A DNA stretch of 64,000 nt from CBDFGN01 sp965247065 (GTDB taxonomy: Bacteria; Bacteroidota; Bacteroidia; Cytophagales; Cyclobacteriaceae): the NCBI GenBank assembly GCA_965247065.1, contig CBDFGN010000006.1, forward strand, positions 4,278,001-4,342,000, written 5' to 3'. The position numbers were made by a program, and so were the translations under genes. Below, in pieces: positions 17,729 through 26,974 of the stretch (within the stretch, counting starts at the first letter, position 1; each line of letters opens with the position of its first letter). The notes below the pieces were generated by a model. It was not told where the DNA came from and did not search any database. It was given only the letters and a program-made list of their open reading frames with translations.

Positions 17729-19099
17729 TTAATTGTCAATTCTTTCATACGCTCCGATATCAGGAAAATCATCCCTCGGATTTCCGTCCAAATCGCTAAG
17801 AATGCCAATATCAAACCCGGCGTTCCGGGCTGGCGAAAGCGAATCAAGGTGGTAATCATATTCCTCCGGGTCGAGAAACATCGGATCTTGATTCACGATG
17901 TTGCCAGCTGTATTCCAAAAATCATCTGTGGATCGGATATTGTTGGTTGACATGCCCAGGCTGAAATCCGCACCACCATCATTGCTGACCAAAACCTCAT
18001 CCTCCTGGCTGCCCCAGATGATGGTATTCACCAACCGAACGTGAATATCTGAAACTAGAAGGGAATTGTCCTCGAGAAGCAGATTGTCTGAGAATAGGAC
18101 CGATGGTCCATTCCGAAAGAAATCAAAACCAAAATTAGCAAACGTACAGTGTTCATACACATAGTTTCCACCGGCGAAATTCCCAACCGCAAACTGGCCG
18201 CAATTATTTACCAGTGTGTTCACTGCCTTTGCGTCGGAGGTAAATCCGGCGATGCCACCTGTCAGCATGTTTTCAATAATAGTATTTCGAATGTTTACGT
18301 CCGGAATAGTATCGTCGTCAGGTGTCCCAATCCTTAGCCCATATTGGGCATTCCTTATCACCGCCCAGTCCACAGTATTGTCCTTACTACCTTCCAGAAA
18401 GAAGATCCCGCCCCATTGACCGGGCAAATCGGAGAATTGCTCCTCGAGTCGCTCATTTAGAAAATACACCGGGGCTTGCTGACTTCCTTCCACCTTCAAA
18501 CTGCCCTTCACAAAGAAGAAGGAATTTATGTCGGAGAATACCCGGGTTCCTGCCTCCAGGGTAAGCTGGCACAAGGAGTCCACCAGGACTGAATTCATGA
18601 TCACATAGGGCAGCTCGTCGGTCCAGGTTTGGGTACAAGCAAGTATGGAGTCTCTCAGAAAGTTGGCGTTTTGACCCCAAGCTACCAGGCTCACACCTTG
18701 CAGAAGTCCGCTGGTTGTGACCAGGATACTGTCTTTCACCAGGAACGGCAGGTTTTCCTGGTTTGGATCGATCAGAACCTCCACCAGGATCAGTAAGCTG
18801 TCTTCACCCAGCAGCACCCGATCGTCAAATGAATTTCCCTCAACCCCATCCACGTAAATGGTATATTGTGAGGAACTCCTGGAAAGGGAGATATTATCAA
18901 TGACCACGGCATTCCGGTTGGGGTTGAAGACCAAAAGTCGTTTGGTGGTACTTCCTTGGGTTGCGAATAGGGTATCAAATAATAGGGTGTCAGCTGAGAA
19001 AATTAAGGCCTGGTCCGGGGTGGCTGTAATTATTTCATCCTCCGGGACACAGGCCCAGACCAAGACGCCCAGGGCAGCAAAAAAGAGCAAATACTTCAA
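17729..19099 (-). CDS. Right-handed beta-helix lipoprotein
   Basis: 456 aa with a lipobox (LVWAC). Mid-protein the pattern of short strands with asparagine turns (PDVNIRNTIIENMLTGG, VRLVNTIIWGSQEDE) fits a parallel beta-helix, and the end (DLDGNPRDDFPDIGAYE) matches the C-terminus of choice-of-anchor Q proteins. It is a surface or periplasmic protein of unknown ligand. It lies just downstream of prfA in the same direction. Confidence 0.75.
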   Translation of the reverse strand: MKYLLFFAALGVLVWACVPEDEIITATPDQALIFSADTLLFDTLFATQGSTTKRLLVFNPNRNAVVIDNISLSRSSSQYTIYVDGVEGNSFDDRVLLGEDSLLILVEVLIDPNQENLPFLVKDSILVTTSGLLQGVSLVAWGQNANFLRDSILACTQTWTDELPYVIMNSVLVDSLCQLTLEAGTRVFSDINSFFFVKGSLKVEGSQQAPVYFLNERLEEQFSDLPGQWGGIFFLEGSKDNTVDWAVIRNAQYGLRIGTPDDDTIPDVNIRNTIIENMLTGGIAGFTSDAKAVNTLVNNCGQFAVGNFAGGNYVYEHCTFANFGFDFFRNGPSVLFSDNLLLEDNSLLVSDIHVRLVNTIIWGSQEDEVLVSNDGGADFSLGMSTNNIRSTDDFWNTAGNIVNQDPMFLDPEEYDYHLDSLSPARNAGFDIGILSDLDGNPRDDFPDIGAYERIDN

Positions 19100-19104
19100 C
19101 GGGG

Positions 19105-20172
19105 TTAGCTTCCTTCTTTCAACTTATCAGCATTGTCGGCGATGCGCAACTGCTCGATGAAATTATCAAGGTCTCCGTCCATCACACCAGAGAGATTGTG
19201 GACCGAGTATCCGATTCGATGATCGGTAACCCGGCCCTGAGGAAAGTTGTATGTTCTGATTTTATCAGAGCGATCGCCACTTCCGACCATTGACTTTCGC
19301 TGGGCTCTAATCTCTTCGTTGTGTTTGTCAACCTCAATATCATACAGTCGAGACCGCAATACTTTCAAAGCTTTGTCCAGATTCTTGAGCTGGGATTTTT
19401 CATCCTGGCAGGTTACTACCAACCCGGTAGGGATGTGGGTAAGTCTGATTGCGGAGTAAGTAGTGTTTACCGATTGACCGCCAGGTCCGGATGAGCAAAA
19501 CGTATCCTTGCGAACATCATTCATATCGATCTCTACATCGACTTCGTCCATTTCGGGCAAGACCGCAACGCTGGCCGCCGATGTGTGGACTCGCCCCTGG
19601 CTTTCGGTCGCCGGTACTCTCTGCACCCGGTGAACCCCGGATTCGAATTTAAGTAGCCCATATACGCTGTCTCCTGACATGGTGCTTATGATTTCCTTGT
19701 ATCCACCCGACGTTCCCTCTGTGATGTCTAGGATGTTGAGCTTCCAGTTGTTCTTTTCGGCGTAGCGCTGGTACATACGAAACAGGTCACCGGCAAAGAT
19801 GGCAGCCTCATCACCCCCTGTACCTGCCCGTATCTCTAAGATAATGTCTTTGCTGTCATTTGGGTCATTAGGTATCAGTAATTGCTTCAGTTCGTCTTCC
19901 TGGCGTTCTTTTTGAGGTGTCAGAGCTTCCAATTCCTCTTTTGCTAAATCACGGAAATCCGGATCCTTCTCTGTTTCTAGTAAGCCCTTGGCGCTTTCAA
20001 TTCCTTCTAGCGTCTTTTTGTAACTTTCGTATTTGGAGACTATTCGTTCCAAATCTTTGTATTCCTTGCTCAACTTGGAGAAACGCTTCATATCCGACAT
20101 GGCGTCTGGCTCGACCATTAGCTTCCCCACCTCCTCAAATCGTTCCTTGATTGCCTCGAGTTTATCTAGCAT
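19105..20172 (-). CDS. prfA: Peptide chain release factor 1
   Basis: 355 aa. Terminates translation at UAA and UAG. The stop-codon recognition tripeptide is PAT in RVPATESQGRVHTSA (RF2 has SPF), and the catalytic GGQ is in SSGPGGQSVNTTYSA, followed by GDRSDKIRTYNFPQGR. Length and motifs are complete. An intact RF1 argues that UAG is a stop in this genome, which matters for the amber codons in ndh and the 26.6-kb gene. Confidence 0.98.
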   Translation of the reverse strand: MLDKLEAIKERFEEVGKLMVEPDAMSDMKRFSKLSKEYKDLERIVSKYESYKKTLEGIESAKGLLETEKDPDFRDLAKEELEALTPQKERQEDELKQLLIPNDPNDSKDIILEIRAGTGGDEAAIFAGDLFRMYQRYAEKNNWKLNILDITEGTSGGYKEIISTMSGDSVYGLLKFESGVHRVQRVPATESQGRVHTSAASVAVLPEMDEVDVEIDMNDVRKDTFCSSGPGGQSVNTTYSAIRLTHIPTGLVVTCQDEKSQLKNLDKALKVLRSRLYDIEVDKHNEEIRAQRKSMVGSGDRSDKIRTYNFPQGRVTDHRIGYSVHNLSGVMDGDLDNFIEQLRIADNADKLKEGS

Positions 20173-20676
20173 GACGTAAATTTAGAATCCCGAAATTAGT
20201 AAATGTTCGGGGTTAATTACTCAGTTTACCTTTTCTACGTGGGCCGTACGTTTCGGGCCACCAAAGCGTTGGAAGATCTAAGAAAATCTCATAGACTTGG
20301 GTGGGAGACAGCGCCCTGTTGCCTGCCCGGTCCTGACCAAGCGCTCGGAACGGGGATGTTTCAGACCATTGCGGAGGGAGCATTCCGAGATTTTGAACGA
20401 ATACTGAACGCTGGACATGGGACTGGTAAAAAGGGTGGGGTGGGTGAAATTGATAATTTGAAAGTCTGGAGAGTTTGAAGGTTTCAGAAAACAGACGCTG
20501 GAATGCAGGTGGTACTCAGCATTCCCTGATGAATGTTGAAAGGCGCAGAAGCTGAGGTAGCGGTCCGAAGCCTTGATTTCCTGCAGATCCGGATAGATAT
20601 TAGCGGGCCTTTCGTTTTTGATTTCTCTCTATAGTATTTTGAATACTTAGTTTTTACCTAACAGGAGTTAATTGGA
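20173..20676. other. 504-bp gap without a convincing gene
   Basis: Between divergent prfA and the haem lipoprotein gene. One open frame (20203-20478, 91 codons) has no recognisable motif and a Gly/Arg-rich composition, so I do not call it a gene; it may be a remnant. AGTATT-TTG-AATACT (about 20633-20648) is a short palindrome shortly before the lipoprotein gene. Confidence 0.4.
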
Positions 20677-21387
20677 ATGCCTTATTTTGACAGACTCAGT
20701 GGTGTTAAGATGGATCTGAACCGAAATTTTTCGTGTTGGACCAGACTGGCTCTTTATGTCCTATTAATCGTGATGGCTTCTTGCGATATGCGCAAAAGAA
20801 CGGAAAATAGCGAGGCGCTCATAGAGGAAATTGAGAGCCGTGAAATCAAGCGCCTTACCGAAGCTGAGATATTCGCAGAAGCCAACCGAATTGGGGATGA
20901 AATTAGCCTGGCCAGCCAGAGGACTTTGGGCTCCAATCTAAAAATGGCAATAGCCGAACATGGTTTGGAAGAAGCGATTCGCTTTTGCAATTTGCAGGCT
21001 ATGCCTTTGACGGATTCGTTGGCCTCAGAGTTTGGGGCCATGATTGGAAGGACCAGTCTAAAAGTTCGAAATCCCTCTAACCAGCCAACCGATCTGGAAG
21101 CTGAGATTTTGGAGGCTTATGCCTACAATGTTGAGCATGATCTCGATCTCTTGCCGAATCTACAGCGTATAGACCAGAACTATCTTTTGTATTCTCGTCC
21201 GATCGTGCTGAACAATCCGCTTTGCCTGAATTGCCACGGCCAACCCGGCGAAGAGACGATAAACAGCCATTGGGAGATCATTAGATCACTGTATCCAAAG
21301 GACAAAGCAGTTGGCTATGAATTAGGACAGCTAAGAGGCATGTGGAGTATTAAGCTATCCCAAAAAGAAATAATTATGGGTTTATAA
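20677..21387 (+). CDS. DUF3365-like haem-binding lipoprotein
   Basis: 236 aa from ATG 20677, preceded by AGGAG at a usable distance. An N-terminal hydrophobic stretch ends in a lipobox-like VMASC. The periplasmic part is helical with a single c-type haem motif CLNCH (about residues 184-188) near the C-terminus, the pattern of DUF3365 / Tll0287-like sensors and cytochromes. Haem attachment outside the cytoplasm is inferred. The NADH dehydrogenase frame begins 5 bases after it, so electron-transfer or redox sensing is a plausible joint theme. Confidence 0.75.
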   Translation: MPYFDRLSGVKMDLNRNFSCWTRLALYVLLIVMASCDMRKRTENSEALIEEIESREIKRLTEAEIFAEANRIGDEISLASQRTLGSNLKMAIAEHGLEEAIRFCNLQAMPLTDSLASEFGAMIGRTSLKVRNPSNQPTDLEAEILEAYAYNVEHDLDLLPNLQRIDQNYLLYSRPIVLNNPLCLNCHGQPGEETINSHWEIIRSLYPKDKAVGYELGQLRGMWSIKLSQKEIIMGL

Positions 21388-21391
21388 TCTT

Positions 21392-22705
21392 ATGCCCAAT
21401 CGCCCTTCCTTTCCTCCAATCAAAATACCGGAATCACCGAATCCCCGGGTTGTGATCATTGGGGGTGGATTTGCAGGGCTCAAACTGGCCCAGGGTCTGA
21501 AGAATAAGAAGGTTCAGGTTGTCCTTTTTGATCAGCACAATTACCATACTTTTCAGCCCCTGTTATACCAGGTTGCCACAGCCGGCTTGGAACCCGATTC
21601 CATTGCCGGACCGCTTCGTCAATTGATATCTTTTAAAAAGGATTTTTACTTTCGTATGGCCACCGTCAAAGGCATTGATCCATCTAATCGGCTGGTTGAA
21701 ACTTCAATTGGACATACAAGCTATGACTACCTCGTTGTCGCCTGTGGAGCTGAAACCAACTTCTTTGGGAACCGTGATCTAGCTGACCAAGCATTTCCTC
21801 TCAAGAAAATCACTGACGCCCTTGATCTCAGAAGTCATATCCTTTAGAATTTTGAAAAGGCGGTTCTCACCAACGGGGAACAGGAACTACAAAGTTTGAT
21901 GAATTACGTGATAGTGGGTGGCGGCCCGACCGGAGTTGAAGTCTCGGGTGCGCTGGGGGAGTTGAAGCAGCATGTTCTTCCCAAAGATTATCCGGATCTT
22001 GACTTCAGGAAAATGGAAATCTACCTGATAGAGGGGGCACCTCGTCTTTTGAACGGTATGTCTGACTTGGCTGGCGACCGTGCCTTCCGTTATTTGAAGA
22101 AATTCGACGTGGTAGTGCATATTAAAAAGGTTGTCAAATCGTATGATAGCGATATGGTCTTCCTTTCGGATGGGACCCGGATTCCAACCAAGACCCTTAT
22201 TTGGGCGGCTGGGGTTAAAGCGAATCAAGTGCCCGGCCTGGAGGTAGATTTGAATCGAGGAAGGATACCTGTAGATGATTTCAACCAAGTGGTCGGTTAC
22301 GATGGTGTTTTTGCTCTTGGGGATATGTCATGTCAGAGTAGCAGCGAATATCCGAATGGCCACCCAATGCTAGCGGCGGTGGCTATGCAACAGGGTGCAG
22401 CTCTAGCGAAGAACCTACCCCTGCTGATTGATGGGAAAGAAGCCAAACCTTTCCGCTACGTAGACAAAGGTACGATGGCAACTATAGGAAGGAATCGAGC
22501 GGTTGCAGATTTTCCCGGCAACATAAAAGTTGGCGGCAGAATTGGTTGGTTCGTCTGGATGTTTGTCCATATAATGCTATTAGTAGGTTTTCGCAACAAG
22601 TTGGTGGTACTCAGCAACTGGCTATGGAACTATTTCACTTACGATCGGGGCACTCGGCTGATAGTCAGGCCTTTTGTCAAACGGCGGGCTCCGAAATCCG
22701 CTTAA
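21392..22705 (+). pseudogene. ndh: Type II NADH dehydrogenase interrupted by an amber codon
   Basis: Membrane-associated FAD enzyme that passes electrons from NADH to quinone without proton pumping. FAD site VVIIGGGFAGLKLAQGL at the N-terminus; second GxGxxG VIVGGGPTGVEVSGAL; FAD-contact GVFALGDM; C-terminal hydrophobic amphipathic region (WMFVHIMLLVGF). At 21845-21847 the frame has TAG: LRSHIL-stop-NFEKAVLTNG. The family has a continuous stretch here and CAG (Gln) fits. On either side the frame is open and conserved, giving about 437 codons with one stop. Translation from 21896 would lack the FAD-binding half. This is a point mutation or an error. Confidence 0.9.
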
Positions 22706-22783
22706 ATGCCCTAACCACCATTTGCGTAAATAAGCCATTTTGGAAGGTCTATTATTCGTAGCTTAGGAGTAACGCATCATTTA

Positions 22784-23815
22784 ATGACCAAAAGGACTGT
22801 TTATTGGATCCTCCAGGTAGGGGGGTGGTCAACTTTCTCGGCCATCAACATATTCTTTTTATTCCTGACCACGGGTAAGGTAGAGTTACGTCAGCTATTG
22901 AGCTACGCTATCCTGGCGGCATTTTATATCGGTACCACTCATATATATCGAATCTGTATAGTCAAATGGGGATGGCTCAATGTTTACATAACTAAGCTGC
23001 TGCCCAAGATATTTGTCGCGGTTCTGGCGCTCGCCGGGGCTAACTATCTTTTCCAGATTGCCGTATCCTATTCACTGGGCCCTATAAACCCTCTGGACTT
23101 GGAGTTGGTCAATGTTCTTGGGGGGCTTGTGGCATCGGCAATTCTTTACTTGAGTTGGTCACTGATTTATTTCCTTTACCACTATCTTAGCAGCTATAGC
23201 CAAAAGCTCATCTATGAGGCTTCCATGAAGGAGATGGAGCTAAGCAATCTGAAGTCTCAGCTTAATCCGCATTTTATATTCAACGCTCTGAACAGTATTA
23301 GAGCGCTGGTGGATGAGGACCCGGGCAAGTCCAAGATTGCAATTACCCAATTATCCAACATCCTGCGCAACTCCTTAATAGTTGACAAAAAGCGACTTAC
23401 GAAGTTTGCGGAGGAGATAAAAACGGTAAGGGATTACCTGGCCCTGGAATCAATCCGGTTCGAAGAAAGATTACAGGTGGCGATAGACTTGCATCCCGAT
23501 TCTGATCAATTTGATATCCCTCCCTTAATGCTGCAGACCCTCGTTGAAAACGGCATAAAACACGGAGTTTCCCAGTTGAAGGAGGGCGGAAAAATTGTTA
23601 TCAAAACCCAGGTAGAAGATTACTCAATGAACATACGAATACTAAACAGTGGTCAACTCATCAACGGTGCGCGGTGGAAGGGTAGTGGACAGGGTATTCC
23701 CAATACCGAAAAAAGGCTGAAGCTGATATACGGTGAGGATGCTTCTTTTAAGATCGGGAATTTGGATGGTCAAACAGTCAAAACGGAGATAAGGATCCCG
23801 CAGAAAGTTAGATGA
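22784..23815 (+). CDS. LytS-type sensor histidine kinase
   Basis: 343 aa. Four membrane helices (residues about 8-135) lead into a His_kinase domain with LNPHFIFNALNSIRAL (phospho-acceptor His163), then an atypical HATPase (LVENGIKHG, GQGIPNTEKRL). This is the LytS/YehU-like class found with LytTR regulators. Its stop overlaps the start of the regulator gene by 4 bases (ATGA), so the two are coupled. The signal is unknown. Confidence 0.93.
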   Translation: MTKRTVYWILQVGGWSTFSAINIFFLFLTTGKVELRQLLSYAILAAFYIGTTHIYRICIVKWGWLNVYITKLLPKIFVAVLALAGANYLFQIAVSYSLGPINPLDLELVNVLGGLVASAILYLSWSLIYFLYHYLSSYSQKLIYEASMKEMELSNLKSQLNPHFIFNALNSIRALVDEDPGKSKIAITQLSNILRNSLIVDKKRLTKFAEEIKTVRDYLALESIRFEERLQVAIDLHPDSDQFDIPPLMLQTLVENGIKHGVSQLKEGGKIVIKTQVEDYSMNIRILNSGQLINGARWKGSGQGIPNTEKRLKLIYGEDASFKIGNLDGQTVKTEIRIPQKVR

Positions 23816-24537
23816 GAGCGATAATAATAGATGATGAAAGGCTAGCTCGCAAAGAGCTGAATAGCCTTTTGGCTGATTACCCTGAGATTGAGATAGTCGA
23901 TGAGGCGGTAAACGCTGATGATGCTTATGACAAAATAATTGCTCATGATCCGGACCTTGTCTTCCTGGACATACAGATGCCCGGTAAAACCGGTTTTGAT
24001 CTCCTGGAAATGCTGGAAAAGGCACCAAAGGTAATATTTACAACTGCCTTCGATGAGCACGCCATAAAGGCATTTGAATTCAATGCACTGGACTACTTGC
24101 TCAAACCCATTCAACCGGACCGGCTAAGGGAGAGTGTGAGCAAAATCCTGACCGAGGAGGAATCCGGAAAACGGTATCCGAGTCCCCCGGCACGGGAACA
24201 ACTTGGCGCCAATGATCAGGTTTTTGTTAAGGACGGTGACAAATGCTGGTTCGTTAGGCTTACCAACGTGCGCCTGTTCGAATCAGATGGAAACTACATA
24301 AAAGTCTACTTTGATCAGAATAGACCTATGATCCACAGGTCGTTGAACGCTCTAGACGAGAGGCTCGATGACAAGACATTCTTTAGAGCTAGCCGTAAGC
24401 ATATAATCAATTTAAGCTGGGTGGATACTATTGAACCATGGTTTAACGGAGGCCTGATAGTCATGCTCAAGGGGGGGGAAAAGGTGGAAGTCAGTCGTAG
24501 GCAGGCAGCAAAGTTTAAAGATATGATGAGCCTTTGA
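23812..24537 (+). CDS. LytTR family response regulator
   Basis: 241 aa. Receiver domain (IIDDE at 5-9, Asp53 in FLDIQMPG, Lys in LLKPIQPD) followed by a LytTR DNA-binding domain from about residue 140 (VFVKDGDKCWFVRL, FESDGNYIKVYF, FFRASRKHIINLSWV). It is the partner of the overlapping LytS-type kinase. Confidence 0.94.
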   Translation: MRAIIIDDERLARKELNSLLADYPEIEIVDEAVNADDAYDKIIAHDPDLVFLDIQMPGKTGFDLLEMLEKAPKVIFTTAFDEHAIKAFEFNALDYLLKPIQPDRLRESVSKILTEEESGKRYPSPPAREQLGANDQVFVKDGDKCWFVRLTNVRLFESDGNYIKVYFDQNRPMIHRSLNALDERLDDKTFFRASRKHIINLSWVDTIEPWFNGGLIVMLKGGEKVEVSRRQAAKFKDMMSL

Positions 24538-24542
24538 ATAAG

Positions 24543-24575
24543 CTGACCAGCTTGTCAGCGTCTAAGCTTGGTCAG
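24543..24575 (+). terminator. Stem-loop after the LytTR regulator
   Basis: CTGACCAGCTT (24543-24553) can pair with AAGCTTGGTCAG (24564-24575) with one bulge, directly after the regulator stop codon. No T run follows, so it is either a rho-independent terminator of poor quality or an mRNA-protecting hairpin. Confidence 0.4.
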
Positions 24576-24713
24576 ATGTCAGGCTTCAACAAATGCAAAT
24601 AGATGGGTAACATTTGCCAGCCAAAAGGCGGATTGTTCAACCTAGTTGCTATCTCCCATAAAGTTTCGCTTTAAGGTGTTAAGCTCAATACCCTGTGCCC
24701 GTTCCTGGTTCAA

Positions 24714-26258
24714 TTATGATTTAACGAGAACATTCCTTGCCTTCAACAGTTCCAACCATTTCTTATGAATGCCTCCGAATGGATTCAATTCTATGATTAG
24801 AAATACAAGCAAAACTTCATACAATATGAAAATGTTGGTATGGTAGCCTCTCATATAGTACGCCAAAATCAGTAGCGCGTATTGGTAAAGAATTACCGAT
24901 AGCACTAATACGAAAGTTTCTTCTTTAAAGATTTGGAACCGAAAAAACAGAAAAACTAACCCGATTGCTACTAGAATCAGTTTTGGAAGTTCCAGTCCCA
25001 TTTTTTCATATAGGATCCGGACTGGCATAAAAGTTTGAAAAAACCTACTATTGTCAGCAAGGCCGTCTGCCAAGGCTTGTATTCTTCTATCAAGTTTTGA
25101 ACTGATTACAACGTCAGCATAGCCTTCACTGATTTGGTTTAATTCGCCAACATAAAATGGATTTCGATAAATCGACTGCACGTTGAATTTGCATTTTCTG
25201 AAGAACTCCATCTTATCATCAAGAATAAGTCCCAGCCATTTTCCGGTTAATAACTTATCCGCCGGATGTGAGAGGGTTGTCGCACCCTTTCCAAACGCTG
25301 TGGCAACCAATTTTCTCATTTTCGGATCCCCATCAAGCGGTGTGATTCCCCACTTATTTTCCGGAAGTTGGCCGAGACTAATGAATAGGACATGACCTCC
25401 GTTGGATGATTTTTGCAGGTAGGAGCCGGTTTTTTTTAATGAATAAATGCCCCAGGGTACCAAACAGACAAATATCACCAAGTACCATAATGAATAATGC
25501 AGCCATAACTTCTTCTCGTTCTTGATCCAGTCAATTATCAAAATGAGGACAGGAATTGCAAGAGCAAAAAAAAAGTAATCGGATCGAAAATTGAGCATGA
25601 TGCCGAAGCACATTGAAGCCAAAATCAAGTACTTGACGCTTCTAAACCTGAAATAATTCAGAACGAGGAATACGGCAGCCACCAGAAGGTTCGCCCCAAT
25701 GCTGTAAAGCCATAGAATGGTATGAAAGTAAAACCACTGAAAGCTGAGAATGGTGAGCACCCTGAAAACAATTCTGGAGGATGCCTTCCATCCGAAATTT
25801 CCCAGTGAATAATCAACAAAGAGCAGGACACTAATACTTACTAATTGTTGCAAGGCAATGATAATTGTTTTGCTCTTAGTGACCAGGAAGATTAATCCGT
25901 ATCCCCACATTGGGAAGGTTTGGACGGTAAGGCCTTTTCCTTGTGTTAAATCAAAGCCGCCTCTAAAAAAATCGGCAAAATCCAGATAAGCCGGAACCAA
26001 TCCACTCATGGTCCTACCGTTATAATTCAGAACGGATGCGATGAAAGCTGTAATTAACAGAGCAGATAGATATAAGTGTTTAAGTGAAAACCTGACAATT
26101 CTAGCCAGAATTAGATTAAATGGAATGGGTCCCTTTTGGGTTTGTTCGGTTATGCTATCCGATAACTGTGCCATACGATCAACAATCGGATTGGGCTTAA
26201 ATAAACATTCATACTTTGATGCAAGATAGGGTGACAACGCATATCGAAATGTACGCAT
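24714..26258 (-). CDS. Polytopic membrane protein, glycosyltransferase-like
   Basis: About 514 aa from ATG 26258; the frame is open 53 codons further upstream, but that part has low-complexity, non-protein-like composition. It has about ten hydrophobic helices and a large extracytoplasmic loop near residues 300-420. Overall it resembles GT39/ArnT or O-antigen-polymer-type enzymes of envelope glycan synthesis, but I see no diagnostic catalytic motif, so the function is open. It lies alone with long gaps on both sides. Confidence 0.6.
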   Translation of the reverse strand: MRTFRYALSPYLASKYECLFKPNPIVDRMAQLSDSITEQTQKGPIPFNLILARIVRFSLKHLYLSALLITAFIASVLNYNGRTMSGLVPAYLDFADFFRGGFDLTQGKGLTVQTFPMWGYGLIFLVTKSKTIIIALQQLVSISVLLFVDYSLGNFGWKASSRIVFRVLTILSFQWFYFHTILWLYSIGANLLVAAVFLVLNYFRFRSVKYLILASMCFGIMLNFRSDYFFFALAIPVLILIIDWIKNEKKLWLHYSLWYLVIFVCLVPWGIYSLKKTGSYLQKSSNGGHVLFISLGQLPENKWGITPLDGDPKMRKLVATAFGKGATTLSHPADKLLTGKWLGLILDDKMEFFRKCKFNVQSIYRNPFYVGELNQISEGYADVVISSKLDRRIQALADGLADNSRFFQTFMPVRILYEKMGLELPKLILVAIGLVFLFFRFQIFKEETFVLVLSVILYQYALLILAYYMRGYHTNIFILYEVLLVFLIIELNPFGGIHKKWLELLKARNVLVKS

Positions 26259-26556
26259 GGCCTTGAATTCTGAAGGGATCCGGAAATCGGCATCCAAGTC
26301 CGCCGTGGCGAGAGCAACCTGGCCCAACGATCTGGTTTTAGTTGAGGACGGTGACGATGGCGTCCTATCTACAGAACAGCCGGTGGACCGTCTACCTTCC
26401 AATTGAATTATGAGCACACTGAAAATGACCCGATCCCATAATCTCCAGATTTCAAAACGTTTAATTGTATTACCTTAAAAATGTTCAACAAGCAATCCCG
26501 TGGCTAATGGTCAAGGACTAATGTTAATCAACTTGTCATCCCTCATAATTAGTTGA

Positions 26557-26892
26557 CAATCAATTTATATCGCCCTGGGGTACCTCATTTTCGCCGTGCT
26601 CATGGTTTAGATATACCCAAAAGGCCGTGAAGGAGATAACCTTATTATGGATGGGCTAAAATTCGGGGTGGTAATTGGGATATTATGGGTTGTTCCTTAC
26701 GCGCTAATAAGCTACGGGGTCATTACCATTTATTCCAAAAAGGCCATTTTCATGTATGCTATTTATCATTTGGTAGAACAAGGGGCAGGCGGAATTGTGA
26801 TTGCACTGATCTACGGAAAAGCTTCCACTGAATCTGGTCAGGCAGTGTCAGGTTCCGACGAGACTGTTCATGGTGACAGTGATATGACATGA
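26557..26892 (+). pseudogene. Small membrane protein remnant with an in-frame TAG
   Basis: The open part 26647-26892 (81 aa) starts MDGLKFGVVIGILWVVPY and holds two membrane helices. Reading the same frame upstream gives ALGYLIFAVLMV, then TAG (26608-26610), then IYPKGREGDNLIMDGLKF. A hydrophobic helix followed by YPKG and GLKFG is typical of small four-helix DUF1761-like membrane proteins. A further TGA lies at 26554-26556. So this appears to be the 3' part of a decayed gene. The C-terminal 25 residues are polar and acidic. Function unknown. Confidence 0.5.
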
Positions 26893-26974
26893 TCAACTTA
26901 CCAAGGATCAGCTCATTTCGGTTGAGCAGGTCGGAATCTTTTAATTTCTAATTTGAGTTTGTAGCTTCGGCTCC

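Noticed and set aside
20203..20478. 91-codon open frame in the prfA-lipoprotein gap, with a YVGRTF stretch recalling GIY-YIG proteins
   Set aside because: Only a few residues match; the required catalytic pattern is absent and the rest is Gly/Arg-rich.
21845..21847. UAG read as an amino acid in ndh
   Set aside because: RF1 is intact, several genes end in TAG, and UAA also interrupts another gene, so one point lesion is simpler.
26259..26417. N-terminal extension of the 24.7-kb membrane protein
   Set aside because: Low-complexity Ser/Thr/Arg sequence unlike the rest; ATG 26258 gives a more usual start.
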